DNA from: Branchiostoma floridae
Taxonomy: Eukaryota > Chordata > Leptocardii > Amphioxiformes > Branchiostomatidae
Length of the DNA stretch: 64,000 nucleotides
NCBI RefSeq assembly: GCF_000003815.2
Contig: NC_049988.1
Coordinates: 12,767,932 to 12,831,931, forward strand
Direction of reading: 5' to 3'
The translations under genes and the position numbers were made by a program. The notes beneath the pieces were generated by a model, which worked only from the letters and a program-made list of their open reading frames with translations, was not told the origin of the DNA and made no database searches. Each line of letters begins with the position of its first letter. The first letter of the stretch is position 1. Of the stretch, positions 27,001 through 42,000 are shown piece after piece.

Positions 27001-30000
27001 TCCCCACTATGCTGTGATTTGTATCCCCACTATGCTGTGATTTGTACCCCTATGCTGTGAGTTGTATTCCCTTTGCTGTGATTTGTATCCCCTATGCTGT
27101 AATTTGGTCTCCTATGCTTTGTTGTAACCAGCGTAGAGGGATTTCCCATAATGATTCATGCACAGACAAATCTGACAGTGAACAGTTCCCGTCTTCTTCT
27201 GCATTACTACCCAATAGATGTGTCGAGTACTTAGCTCAACCATTTTCCCCCTCTAGGAATATTTCATTATTATTCACTGCTTCTTGGATTGCAAGTCATC
27301 CAAGAGTTTAGCTAAAGAGCATCTCAATTTTTAATCTCATGAACTCAAGCTTTTTTTTTTGACATTGAGTTGAAGGGTACTTGAATCTTATAAGGAAGAT
27401 GTTTTAAAGTTATTCATTCCATAATCAAGAGTTTTTAGCCTTGAACATTAAAGAAGATGGGACACTTGCTGCCAACAGTTTTGGTACTCAACATTTTTCG
27501 TGGATCAAAAACGTATTAGATAGTGCAGCATCAGGACTTATTTTTATGGTTGTACAAAATGTATTTGGGTCAATTGAAGTATTTCCATTTAGGAACCACT
27601 TTGCTTCCACTTCTTGGGCTAAGAAGCCTTATCAAAATTCATTATCAGCCTGCAAGTAAACTGCTCGACCCTTAAACGTTTTTTAAGGTGCATAGTATAT
27701 TGTACAAGGCCCATGTTTTAAATTAGACTGTACAGTCAAACCTGCCTATAGCAACCACTCAAGGGACTATTTCCTAATGCTAAGTTCAATGGGGAAAAAC
27801 CATCAAGGACCGACAAAAAGTGACTGCAATGGCCAGGTGGTTGCTATGCAAAGGTGGCCGCTAACACAGGTTTGACTGTACTGTAAATTGTACAAAGCAG
27901 CTCAAAAAATGCCCTATATTACAAAAGATGTTGGAAAACGGATACTTATGGCATATGGCATATAATGCCAAACCACAAAAATTAAGCGTGTATTCTTTGG
28001 TGTGCCATACTCTGTATGTCATTTTTTAAGTTCCTGTCGTGACCACGTAGGTTTTCAAATGAAGGCAATTTTTGCTTTTTCCAAATTTTGTCTTTTATTT
28101 GCACACATACACACAGCACAGTTATGCTGTTAGTCAATAATGCCATTCATATAAATGAACCAAAATAGCCTTTTATATAAATTCATGGACTTCTTTTAAG
28201 GCACACTAGATAACAAAATTATTCTTGTTTTCCAATGAAGATCACCCCTCAGAGAAAAAGTAATTCACTGATTGCGGGTGAATGACTCCATTGAATGCTA
28301 CCGAATCCCAAGTGTGTCCCTTCCCAGAAAAACCTAATTGCAAGCTCTTGTTTTCTTTGAAAAGCAATTTGAGAAAATTACTCCTCTAGCGAAGAGTGTC
28401 CATCCTAGTTGACAGTCTTCAACGTCCAAAACATGCACCAGACTTACATTATATGTGGCAAACTTATGGCTACTGGTAAACGTACCAGTCCTATGCCAAC
28501 GATTCTTTTGAATGCTACCCGATCCCAAGTGTGTCCCTTCTCAGAAAAACCTAATTGCAAACTTTTGTTTTCTTGGAAAAGCAATTTGAGAAAATTACTC
28601 CTCTAGCAAAGAGTGTCCATTAACGGCCAACACACAAGACCAACATTAAATGAGACAAACTTGTAACTGGTGAACTAATACGTGTAGGGAAAAGAAAGCT
28701 AAAATTAGCTCCCTCTCGGCATAAGCGAAGAGAAGTTTCCATCCTAGTTTAACCGTCCCAAGCATGAACAACGTTAACACACACAGCAAACAGTAAATGT
28801 GCCCAACTTATCACTGCTTGTTATGTGCCTGTTCTCAGCTAAAAGAAAGCTAAAGTCAGCTCTCTCTGGTCTTAAGTGGTGAGAAGTGTCGATCCTAGTT
28901 TTAAATTCGGAACCATTCCAGGTGACGCATGAACAGTTGACCTAGCCTGGGCATCATCCAGAAAGAAGTTAGCTCCTGCGTTAATTATATGCTATATACA
29001 GTGGCTTCTTGCTCTGACATTTATCATACACTATATACAGTCACTTCTCTGCTGTTCTGTCTGGCATCCTTGACCACCTTAACATCTGGAAGTGTCCAAA
29101 TTTTGGATGAGGGTGCTGATTGGTCCCTACACATTGAGCAAATTAAGGAATGGGTTCAAGTGCCCGTTCGAACAGGTGTTCAAACACCCGAAATGCCCTC
29201 TGTCTGCTTAACTACATTTTGTAAGTGCCCATCCTAATTTAGACACGATCTAGACACGTTTTTTCCCGATACCGGCGAGCCAACAACCTCTCGCCGATAG
29301 CTTTTTTCAGCATCTAGATGGAACTGCAATATCGCCGTCAAGATTTCGGGAAAATTTCTCCCGAAAGGTCCAGACCATTCGCCCGATAGCTTACCGATAG
29401 CTTAGCAGGGGTCCCCGACAATTTCGACTTCGGGAGAGCTCATTAGCATATAACGCCATTTGGAAAATCGCGCTATATGTTTATGACTTCAAGCGCCATG
29501 GGTGTCCAGCCCCCTACGTTCTAGATCCATCCCGACATCTCCACGGATATCGGTAAAAACTGTGTGTAGATTGGGCCTTAGCTATCATGGTAACCCTAGT
29601 TAATGGATGAACAATGTTAACACACAGCAATCACTACTTGTAAATGTATACAGGAAACCTAAAACCATTACCCTCTGGACTATACCTAAAAAAAATTCTT
29701 ATTATATTTCAGCCATACCATAGGTATGGTGAAATATATTGTATTCGTAATGTTTCTTTCTTTCTTTCTTTCTCCTGTCAAATCTTCAAATCGAATCAAC
29801 GCCGCCATTTTTTAACCGATTGACTTGAAATTTGGCACAAAGGTAGAGTAAGCCAATACCCCCAGGTGTTTTTTTCATTTTTTTCATATCTGCCTTTAAA
29901 ATGATTTTATCGAGGTTTTTGTCAATTTTTATGTATATTTCGGGCTCCTGTACCCTGGTATTAAAGCCGAATGACATGAAATTTGGTACAGAGGTGCCTA

Positions 30001-33000
30001 GATCATATGCTCACCTAGATTCAATAACAGTTTTGGCATACGGTACAACAAAATGCTTAATTTTGCGATTTTTGGCCATTTTTTGACCAAAAAAGGACAT
30101 TTTTGGCTCCTGTAGCCTCGTTTTACAACCAAATGATCTGAAATTTGGTATAAAAGTGCCCTTCAATTATGTGCACATAAATTCAATAAAAGTTTTCCCA
30201 TACGGTACAACAAAACGCTTAATTTTGCGATTTTATGGCCATTTTTGACAAAATTTGGACATTTTTGGCTCCTGTTCCCTCGATTTACAACCTAATGACC
30301 CGTAAATTGGTAAAGGGGTGCTCTAGATATCTATTCAAATGACCCATGTATAATTTTTGGCATGGACTACTTTAAAATGATATGTTTGGGATTTTTTTTG
30401 GTCATTTTCCAATGGCCAAAGGGGTCAACGACCTCAAGACCTATTGTTGCATGAGGGAGATGGCTGAAATATGCTGTATTTGCTCTCAAGCAAATGTCGG
30501 CCTTTCTAGTTTTTGTTAAATATTTGCAGTCTTAAAGTATTGTCCAGCATAGACTTTTAGTATAATGTCTATTTGAATGTCTCACTTGTACAAGTAATTT
30601 TTGCATGTAGTTTTGCAATGATACAAACTCTTTCCAGACATACAGTCTTTCAGAGACCAAAAGGTCATCTAATTTACTTCTGATTCAGGCCCACTTAGTA
30701 AATAGTCTTTCACCTTCGCTTTGTCAACAGTTATAACTAACTGCGTTGGTGGTAGAGGTTGCAGCTCTTGGCGAACGATAAATTGGCTTACTCTTCGCCA
30801 ATCAAACTGCGGGTCAAAATGTCGTTGACTGCACTTCGGTTCGTCTTTCATCACACAGACTTATTTTCGAAGACTTGTAATATGTTGTTGACAATGATGT
30901 TTTTCTAGAGCAGAGAGTCGGGTCACAAGAGTTGTTAGAGATTGTGTCGCTTACTCCAGACAAACTGTACGTTGGAAATACAGTCAAACCAGCTCAAGAG
31001 GACCACACGGGGAACCGGACAAATGGCAAATAACAAGCACACGCACGCGAAGAAGTAAATAAGCGAGGTGTTATTTTTACATCGTATTTTGGCAATTTTA
31101 CTTAGGACTTCCACGTCGTATGGCAGTCAAAATTCATTGCAAACTGGCCATTTTCAGCACAAAATTGCGCTAGCTAGCTTGAAAATTATGTGGTTGTTAT
31201 GGGTAGGATTTTGGTGCTGTGCGGTCCTAATGTTTGGCGGTTGTGTTGACCTGCTGGTCATCTTAAAAAGGTTGCTCAATGCTTACGTCAATGTGGAAAA
31301 TTTGGGGGCCGAGAAAATGTGGTGTCGTAACACTACTAATGACCAGGTGGTTGAATTGAAGAGGTGGTTGCTTGGGCAGGTTTGACTGTATCGACCATGA
31401 ACAATTAAACTCTAGCCCTAGTGATTTGTTTCTATTCTTAATACTTTGGGCAATTTTCATCTTCTAGATTTCAATTTAAAAAAAGAAAATGTGAGCAGTT
31501 GGGAATGCTTTGTCATTAAAAGAGTGGGGTTAGTGGCCAACTCTCTGGTTCGATCCAAGCTGTGTAGTTCATCCAACATGCACACTACTAAAGGAGGTTG
31601 CCTTCCTTAAAATATGACATTGAGCAAGATATTGAACAAGTCACTTTTTATTGTGCTTGTCAAAAAACTGCTAGAAGAATTTTCCTTGCACAATGAACCT
31701 GAACCTGCAAAAAACATGTACTACACACTAACAATACAGTCAAACCTGCCCAAGACGACCACCCGGGGGACAAGAAAAAAGCGGTCGATTTGGACAGGAT
31801 GGTGGTCGCAGAGAAGAGTATCGACTGAAAACATGCCCGATGCAAAGTATAAATGGTTTCCGTTGTGTTTAATGCCAAATGGCACGCAAAGAAGCGGGGT
31901 CTTTAATGTTAAATACAACACGCACACTGTAAACTGTAAATTTAACCCAAAAATCCGACGCAAATTGGCCGATTTCGGCACAAAATCGCGCTAGTTATCA
32001 TAAAAAATCGATGAAAACCTCAAATTTGAAAATGATGCGGTCGTTGTGGGTCCCAATTCGGGCCGGTCGCGGTCGTGTTGGCCAGGTGGTCGTTGAGAAA
32101 AGGTCACTTAATGCTTACGTCAATGGGAAAATAAATCGGGACCGAGAAAAAGCGGTCGAAATGGCCAGGTGGTCGCTGAGAAGAGGTGGTCGCTAGGGCA
32201 GGTTTGACTGTATATAATTATATAGTATCTGTCTCCACACACAGACACACCAACAACATACCTCTTTTTATGGAGGGAACATTATCTGAGTGTGACTTCC
32301 AATACGAACCCTGTACAGCCAGAGTACATGTTTACAAAGTTGTAGCTAAATTATAACAAGCTATTTGTGCTAATGATAACAAGATATTGTGCTATTTTTA
32401 TATCTTATGTCACAAAGCAAAGACGTTACATGGAATCATCAGCTTTCAACATTTTTGCAAAGTTGTTGCGTTCCCTACGAATGGTATCAATTTTTGGCAA
32501 AATAAATATTTCATGTGATGATAAAATCAATACATAATGATTGCTATCCATCATAATTTCCTTGGCCCTTAATGGTTATGGTAGGCAAAGTGCACATTAG
32601 AAGTTATAAAGACATCATAATTGTAAAGTATTTATGGGTGCTTGATCCTAGACCTCGCTTTTAGCAAGGCCTGCTCTGACCCATTTTTAAGTTGCAATGA
32701 GGTACATGAAATTATTTTGACTTTTGTTAAAATGAATTGTTTTGATTTCCTTGCATTTTTTTTCTAATGCAGAAAGGCTTGGTTATTCTAATATTGCTAG
32801 AAGTTACTGTCTAGAATAGATATATAGATTTTTTCGAAGGAAACAATGTATAAAAGATAGCTCTATTTTCATGTCACAGGAAAGGATAAGGATAAATACG
32901 CTCATTAGACTTTGACAGTTAGTTGTGTGGATGTGTCCATGTTACTGATTATGTGGTCCATAATCCTGATTGTATGGTTTGTCCCCATGGTGCTGATTGT

Positions 33001-36000
33001 GCGGTTATGTCCATTGTACTAAAATTGTGGTTATGTCCATGGTGCTGATTGTGTGGTTATGTCCATGGTGCTGATTGTGTGGTTTTGTCCATTGTACTAA
33101 TTGTGTGGTTATGTCCATGGTGCTGATTGTGTGGTTATGTCCATGGTGCTGATTGTGTGGTTATGCCCATGGTGCTGATTGTGTGGTTTTGTCGACAGTG
33201 CTGATTGTGTGGTAATTTCCATGGTGCTGATTGTGTGATTATTTTTATGTTTCTGATTGTGTGGTTTTGTCCATGTTTCTGATTGCGTGGTTATTTCCAT
33301 ATTTCTGACTGTTTTTTTCCATGGTGCTGATTGTGTTTTTTTTTCAATGGTGCTGATTGTGTTCTTTTGTCCATGGTACTAATGATGTGTTTTTGTTTCA
33401 ATGATATTCATTGTGTTGCTTTCTCCTTTGTGCTGATTGTGAAGCTGTGCACATTGTGACAATTGTGTCCTTTTGCTGATTGTGTGTTAATGTTCATGAT
33501 GTTGATTGCATACTTTTGGCAATAATCATACTATATATTATGTTGCGCATAATGCAAATTGGCTGCTTGTGTCCATGGTGCTGTTTGTGTGGTTTTGTCT
33601 ACAATGCCAATTCTTTGGTTATGCCCATGTTGCTGATTGTGTGGGTTGATGTATTTCTAAATGTACCAAAGAATTGCATCAACTACAAAGTTTAACTTAA
33701 AATATGACCAAAAAACTTTCTCCTTTTGTAGTAAAGATACATGCCAGGTAAAAATAAGTGATTTGCAGAAATTCATTGCCAGACAAAGCAATATATTTTT
33801 TTTTATTATGGTAGTTTTACCTGTTTGTCCAAAGTACAATTTTTCTTACCAATAACCTAGTGCGATAATGTCATAATACCACCTTATTGAAATAGTTCCA
33901 CCTGTTAATCCTGTTTCTAACCAACTACCCACTGTGGTAACTCTGTAATACCACTTAATAAAAAACGTCACACTAGCAGCTCTCCTTTGATTCCTGCAAT
34001 CCCCTTTAGGCACACTTTTTCATTAAAACGAATCCTCTAGCAGCTACTCATGCACACAGAGTTATACAGAGCGATGGTCTGGGCTTCGAACCCCCGACCC
34101 CTCGGTCATAATCGCCGAACCCTTGTGACCTGAGTGTAACCCACATGTGGCTGTCGTGAGCTTCGGCTTTATTATTTCATCGTGCACGAACGACTTCGGT
34201 GCACGGTTCATTTTCAACAGCAACCTGGTATTATTCTCAAGCCAATTCCAATTTTGCAGTCTGTCTGTCTCCATCTTACCACGCAAACAACTTAGACCTG
34301 AGCCAGTGAACGCAATTAGAGCTTCGTGCTCACTAAGAATTTCTTATTTCTTTGACTTGACTTCAAGCTTCAAGTGAGGTTTGTGCAAAATTCCCTCCAT
34401 TTCTGAGAAGTCTAAAAGGTTTGACATGAAGTATTTAAGACTTAGAAAATTTTCTGTAATTTGTAGTACAAAATGTACCACAAAATGTAGCCAAGGTTCA
34501 GTGTAGAATATGATGATGTCAGTGTAATAGATCTATCTGATAATAGTTTTAACTTAATCTTCACAGGACATTAAATGAAAGTCATAAGCCTGCTTGAATG
34601 AATGTAAAATTTATTAAGATAACTATAGTTTATATTTTATATAACTATAGTTTATAGTTTAAATATAGCTTCACCAGATGCATTGAAATGTATTTATCAT
34701 CATTTGGGTAAAGGTTAACATTTTAAAATATGACAGAATGACAAAACACAATTTTTAAAATTGTAACGTAATTTCAATGGAAACATCCTCAAACTGGTTT
34801 CAGTTTTAGCATCAAACCAACAGTGTCAACTGTATCCTTGTTTCTCTTCCCATATCCATGTTACAATATAATACGAGGGGCGTGCAATTAGTAATGGTCC
34901 TGACCCATTTCCCATAGCAGGAGATTAATGAAACTTGGCACAGTTATTAGTCTTTCTCTTCATAGGAATCACCCAGAGTTATGCATTTCTCCCATCGTTT
35001 GATGCAGCTCTGGACACCGATTTTGTAGGACACCCCAGGTTGGTCCTCCAACTGATGCCTCATCAATGGCACAAGAGGGACGACCAGGTCTGGGAGCTGT
35101 TTCCACAGACTTCCAGCCACGTTTGAATTCAGGATGCCAGCGTTTTACAAGGTCATATGATGGGGCATCATCACCATAAGTTTCATTTATTTCATCAAAA
35201 GTCTTCTTTGGTGTGCGTCCTTTCAAATACAAAAACCGGATCACTGCGCGACACTCAACTGGTTCAATTTCACACCTGGTCCATTTCGCACCTGACTAAG
35301 TTCAAACACCTTTAAATCAGAAACCACAATTAGTTCAGAGCTGTCTTTTGCAACATAACCTATAGAGATATGAATTATTACACATACAAAATTTCATTTA
35401 GATCAGACAACTGGAAGTGGGTCAGGACCATTACTTATTGCACGCCCCTCGTACTACATATTACTGTATTACTGTATCCAGCTTTTGGCATAATGTTAGG
35501 TAGATAGTAATATTACACTAGATGACAGTATAACATCTAAATGCCTGCACATCTGACAGCACACATGAAAATTATGTTCTTTTCTATCTAGTATATCTAA
35601 TCCCCAAAAAGGCATGTTCTAAGTTCACAGAAGTAAAAGACTTAAAAGACTTAAACTTAAAATTAGATTCCTCTAAAAGCCATTTTCATTTACACGTCAC
35701 TGATATTTTCAGTTCAAAGCATCAAGTTCATTTAGTGTCAGTGTCAATTCTTCTTCACGTCCTTAATAAAAAAAGCTGTTAATCCATCTTATTTCCTGAC
35801 GTGATTTATTAACGGAAAGGCTGAAGATCAAATCTGTTGGGATGTAGACAGTTATTATTTTTTTATTAATACATACAGGTGTTGCTGCTACCCTATCATT
35901 CATCTTTCACACTCTGGTGGCTTAAGTTTTGTATGAATGGCTGTTTTCATAATTTGATTTGAGGTTTCTGGTTTGTTTCGCTGCAGCTGTTTTTAAGGCA

Positions 36001-39000
36001 AAATCAATTCAATTCTTTGGCACACAGACCCCTGGCACGTAAAAGAACCCGCCACACTTATTGAAAAGAGTAGGGGACCTTCCCGGTGTGAGTGGATCAA
36101 ACCATTCTGGCAAAATAGGGTAGGGAATTTCCGGAGCAGCCTATTGAGTCAGCTAGTTGAACTTGCTGAAGCTCAATGTTTCTGACATGCTGCAGTTAGG
36201 CCACATGACCGCATATCCAATGATGTAAGCTTAATTTTTTTTTTCTCAGAGAACAAAAAAATTGAGTCCATGTTGCCCAACTAGCAGGTGAAATCTCAGC
36301 AAAACATATTGCCCTCACATATACAGAGACGTAATTCACTTAATATACATCGTAAGGCCAATATGTAATATCTGACACAATTGATCTACCTTTATTAAGT
36401 TCTTTCTGTTTGGAATAGGGCAGAGAGGTTATTGAACTGTGTATCAATTTTTTTTTCCTGACCTTTTTACCTGCAGCTGGACTATCAATCTTTCTTATGG
36501 CAGGAAGCCAGCCAGGCAGGTGTGATTTTAGATAGTACGAAAGACGAAGATAAAACTGATACAAACATCAAACATGTGCAAAGTGCAAAATATTTCACAG
36601 AAGATTTGATCTGCAGGAATAGGACTGGTGTAAATATAGAATACAACACGGTGTATTCTGTATCATCCGAGGTACCAGCCCGACCGTGGGAAGGATCGGC
36701 TGAATGGCGGAGGGTGATCCGACCCGCGGGAGGGCTGGGACCGAGGGTGATGCGGAATACACCGTGTTGTATTTTATTTAATACGTCATACCTACCGGAG
36801 AAAACACATGTTTCGATGTGAAATGCACCAGAAGTTGAGAAAATGTTATGTCCTTGAACAAAAGATTGTAACAACAGCCATTCTAGCGTCCGAATCCGGT
36901 ATTCGAATTTTCAACCATGCCACATTTGGCCCATTCGAAATAGTTTGTTTTACTCGACCGAAGCCTGTTTGATACAAACTTCGAACCTGTGTTATCACAT
37001 GGTCGTGAACACCCGCATCGAACGTTTTCACGTCACAGGTATGACATAGATAGAATACAACACATTGTGGAACGGGTGATGCTGAATGCACTGTGTTGTA
37101 TTTTGTTTATGTTATACCCACCCAAGAAAATACATGACTTATTGTTGTTTCAATGCAAAAAGCACCAGTTGAGAAACTCTGACGTCCCTGGACAAAAATT
37201 GTAATATTGTAACAACAGTAATTCATCACCCTGACTCGAAGTAAACATGAACAGCCCCAGGATGAGATAATGTTTGGCCTCGTTAGACTCTTACAATTAG
37301 AATTAAGGACTTATATAGCTTGCGTCATAATGTACGTCAGCAATCTTAAGCCAATTAGTTTGTTTATAGCCTGAGAAAGTGACAAATTTCAGATGGTTGG
37401 CAGGTTTTAAGTTTTGTTGAGTCAAGCATATTTTTTACCTGTCAAAATGTACCCTGCTGAAGGCATTGGACGCCCATGGCTCCAGGACTTGCAAACACTA
37501 CATGTAGCTGTTTCTTAAAGATTGTGTAGTGATGGAGAGGATATATTATTAAAATTTTTTATTTTATCTTTTTTTTTATTTTTAAATGTCATTTAAAATT
37601 TTGTAGCTCTCAGATATGAATGGGGTTAGCTACATGTAACTGTAAACGCAGATTTATGCGGTGGATTAATTCTCGCAGTAAATTAAAACTTTTAATATTA
37701 TTTAAAAATTAATAAATTAAAATCACGCAAACATTTTTGTATTAGACTGCAGTCTATATGGTGTTACCGCAAACTTGAAACCACCGCAAAAAGTCCTTTT
37801 TCCTGCTACTGCGAACTTCAAGTTAAATCCCCGCAAACTTAGATTTTTTTTTTACAAAGCAGCCACATATATATTGTGGCTATTCAAAATTTGTTTTCTA
37901 AGGTTTCATTATGCTACTGTACAGTACAAGTGGTGATCGACTGTCTCAATGTCTCTAGACATCGTTTCCATTAGCCAGTCTGTGCATTAGTCTTATGGCA
38001 TTTTTTTGGTAGTTTTGCAAGACAGTGTAATCTCGTGTGAGTTATAAGAGAGCAAAGTACTGATATCTTTATACATATACCGGCAGGCATGCATTTTCAA
38101 TTGTGGCTGAAGAAGGGCTCTGGCCAGCGTCCGTGTATCCGTCACTTGACGGAAATTTGCTGCGTGTGACAGAAAATTTTTAAAACCAATTCGTCAACCT
38201 TGACCGACAAAAATCCTTGGTGGAAGCTACAGGCGGCTTGGGGACGCTGTCCACGGCTGTAAAAGCCACACACTGTTTGTTTTGCTATTTTCTTTTTGTT
38301 TTTTTGTAACAATGTGTGTCGGCTCCCTTTTGCATACGATAATCTCATTAAAACCCGTTTTTCAAGGTCTCAGTTCAGTCTCTCTAACTCATGGGATAGT
38401 GTTTTCGCGACGATGGGAATTGTCTGACGGAAAAAAAATTTGAGCTGGCTAGAGCCCTGGGCTGAAGTAAGCTGAAGTATACATATTATCTATGACTAAA
38501 TGTAGAATATTAAATTTGCAATAAGCTTGGTTTGTGGTATGCTCAGTTGCTTTTCAAAAATTGGTAGATCATGCAAAGTACAAAATATGTTTTGGCCTTT
38601 TGATATCAAAACTCTCTTACCATAAATTGACAGGTATGACTTGTGCATTCAGTGAGATTTGTGCTTTTTGTAGAGAGCACAATTACTATATTTCTTGACA
38701 CCATAAAAGGTTTTCCTTGCAGGGGTGCTTAGGAAAGCATGGAGTGATTGGGGTGGTTTAATTTCATTTAACCAACTTGAAGGTTTATGGTACAGGTGGA
38801 AATGTACAGTATTTCTGAAGGCTGTACACTGCACAACAGTTCCTGTTTTTAATTGGTCATACATTTCAAGGTAACACTGGCTATATACGTATATAAATAT
38901 AAAGTAAAGACAATATACATCAAATGCTGGAGAAAATCTTGCTGTTTTATTCATGAAAGTTAAAAAGAATGATCTAAGTTGAATCTTGTGCTCCTTTACA

Positions 39001-42000
39001 TTTTTGCAGCTGAAGATTTCTTTCAGAATATATGACATGTATAACTCAATTCAAAATAGTAAGGTTTGTCAAGTTTTGTTTTAGAAAAAGTCAACTTTCA
39101 GTTTGCCCCCAGTCTGTACATGGACTAGCATCACTCAGTGTCCACTCAAAGCAGGTTTTATGACAAGGAAATAATAAAATCACATCATGATCTATGGCAA
39201 TGGAGGTACAGTGGACAGGGGTCAGTTTTCAGGCCAGCCATTTTCTCCCATTATGTCGCAGAATACAACTTTTATGTTGTCATTTTCTATTGCTCTAGCT
39301 TTATGCCATCAATTATGTACTTTAATACAGCTGTAAGGTACTATTTCATTGGAGCTTTCGACATTCATCTTGTAAAGCTTTGGATGCAAGGAAGCTGAAA
39401 AGGAAAAAGGATTATATTTAAATTTAGAAAATTTTACGTAATTTCACACCGACTTAATTTTATAGATGTCATCCTTTGCAGACTTCAAGACTAATGCGCG
39501 TGGGCGAAAAAATATCCAGCAAAAGAAAAAATGCTGCTAAACCACGTACAGGATTAAACATCAAGTCCATTCTTTTTCAGGCTTGGTTTAAACAAGAAGT
39601 CTACTTCAGATCTTCAGAATCTTAATCTTGCAGTCTTATGGAATTATGAGAGTTTAGAGTAATAAAGTATTTGAGTACAATGAAGGCTAAGCTAAATTAT
39701 TACATGACGATTTTGTGCTTTGTGCCACCATAGCTGGTGCTTTACTTGGATCGGCTGTATATTCCAGATAATATTCTCTTGCCGAAATGATGTGTTGGGG
39801 AGTCTTTAACTGAAGCCAAAATGCCATAAAAGGTGCATAAATGTGTGGAGAAAATGATGACAGGGATCAAGTTATATCATTTAGAACCTTTGGCAATTTT
39901 TTAGAAGCTGTCATATAAATTCCACAATTCATTCAGTTTCTTGCTCATAATATTGTTAGGCTATAAAATGCTTCAATTGTACCAAAAGAAGCATTGACAG
40001 TATAATTATCTAAATATTCAGCTGAATACCATAAAGTATGATGTTATCATTTAAGCATCTAATCCAAAGAAAATGATGAACAGGAAGATTTTGTTTTATT
40101 ACATCCCAAATATTTTTGTAGCTAGCATAATGTATCAAAATTAAGATTTTTATTCCCTAAGATTATATATTTTGACTCGTACTAAAGTTGGTTGTAGATT
40201 CAACTAAGCCGGAAACCATAAAAGTTGTCACGATTTTCCAGTAAACTCCCAAAAATTATGTTCAGGATTTGGCCTCATCCCAAATATTTTTGTAGCTAGC
40301 ATATATCAAAGATATGATTTTTCTTCCCTAAGGTTATATAATTTTGACTCGTACAAGTTGGCTGTAGATACAAGTAAGCCGGAAACAATAAATTAAAGTT
40401 GTCACGATTTTGCAGTAAACTCAGACCAAAAAAATTATGTTCGGGATTTTATCCTAGCCTGGTACCATAATTCAAAAAGTAGTTTCCTCCGGCATTCATT
40501 AAATATATACAGTCACTTCTATATGTAGCTCTGACATTCATTATACACTATATATCCCTTCTCTGCTGTTCCATGGTTCTGGGATCCAGGACCATGTTAA
40601 TGTCTGGAATTGTCCAAATTTTGGACGAGGGCGCTGATTGGTCCCTGCACATGAGTGATCGTTCGAACAAGCATTGCAACACCTGTTGTCATCGGACGAG
40701 TGCTCTAGAACCCATTCCTTAATTTGCTCATTAACTGCCATTCAAGTGCTCGTTCGAACAGGCGTTCCAACATCCAAAAAAGCTTCGCTTGCGGGGGGGG
40801 GGGGGGGGGGGGGCTGTTGTCATCAGTGTCATTGAACGAGCCCTTAGAACCCATTCCTTAATTAGCTCATTAACTGATTAGAAGTTAAACCACCAAAGAG
40901 TTTGAATGTGCAGGTATCAACTTGAAGACAGATAGCAGAAGCGAACATAGGAGTGAACAGTACTATCCGGATGGTACCCAGGCTAGTCTGGTATCCTGCA
41001 CTGACTGTTTTTTAGAACACCGTAAACTGCAGCGATATTTCTTAATGATTTGTTATATGTTGCAAAAGTCTCCAACGATTGTAGTAGAGAAGGCAATGAG
41101 GCATAAAACCGCAAAGTCTGTAGCAATTTATAAAATTTGCGCGCCAGCGAAAAGGAGGTCAGGTAAAATTACTTTGATTGCAGAAGCTGTATTGCGGAAC
41201 TTGTAGGTTAATGGTAAAGCCATCAAAATGTTTTCGAAAAGTGCCAATCAATTGTGCCAAAATTGGGCTGGAAAATGAAGTCAGGTGCCAAATGGGGTTC
41301 ACGTAATTTGTGAAATGAAATGGAATGATATAAACTTGTTAAGGGAACGGTGTGAAAAGGTCATAGAGTTTTTTGGGGGAGAGGGGTGAGATAGGTCATG
41401 CAACAGTTTGATTTTGAAAGGCTACGGTGTACCGTATATTGTGTATACATGACGTGTGTGTATGTATAAGACTGTATGTGTGATTGTGACTGTTTATTAT
41501 GTGCGTGTGCATTAATGTGTGTATTAGTATGTGACTGTGTATAATGATTATGATGTATAATGATTATAATGTATGACATTTTGTTGTGTTGCAGATGTAT
41601 GCATGTGTGCTTGTTTGTTTACAATTACTATACAGAAAAAAATGCAATAAATTACATTACATACAAAAAATATTCAATTGTTACTAATTACAATATTGTG
41701 ATAGTGTAAGACTAGTGCAATAAAAAGTTTATTTTATCAGAAACAAGTTAACCCCCAGCACGAATAGCAGTTCAGTTCTATATGACGACAGTGAGCAGTG
41801 CAATACAGAATTAGCATAGGTTTAGCATTCGTGGCGTAGCGCTTATTAGTACCCCTGGCTTTGGAGAACTGACGTAAGTTTCTTACTTTCTGACGTAGTC
41901 TGCCATGCTGTTCTCCTCAAACTAGAGGCAGCCAGGAACAAAATAGCCTGGATACCATACCCCAACCTCAAAATATATAATATACCATACCCCAACCTCA

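Noticed and set aside
28290-28940. CRISPR-like spaced repeats
   Set aside because: Eukaryotic context, ~217-bp units with no short identical repeats or unique equal spacers.
33109-33300. Minus-strand frame of His/Thr/Gln repeats
   Set aside because: Product of the 26-bp minisatellite; frame drifts from unit to unit.
36485-36874. 129-codon minus-strand frame, and its relative at 4157-4369
   Set aside because: Both are translations of the same GGTGTATTC-hairpin repeat.
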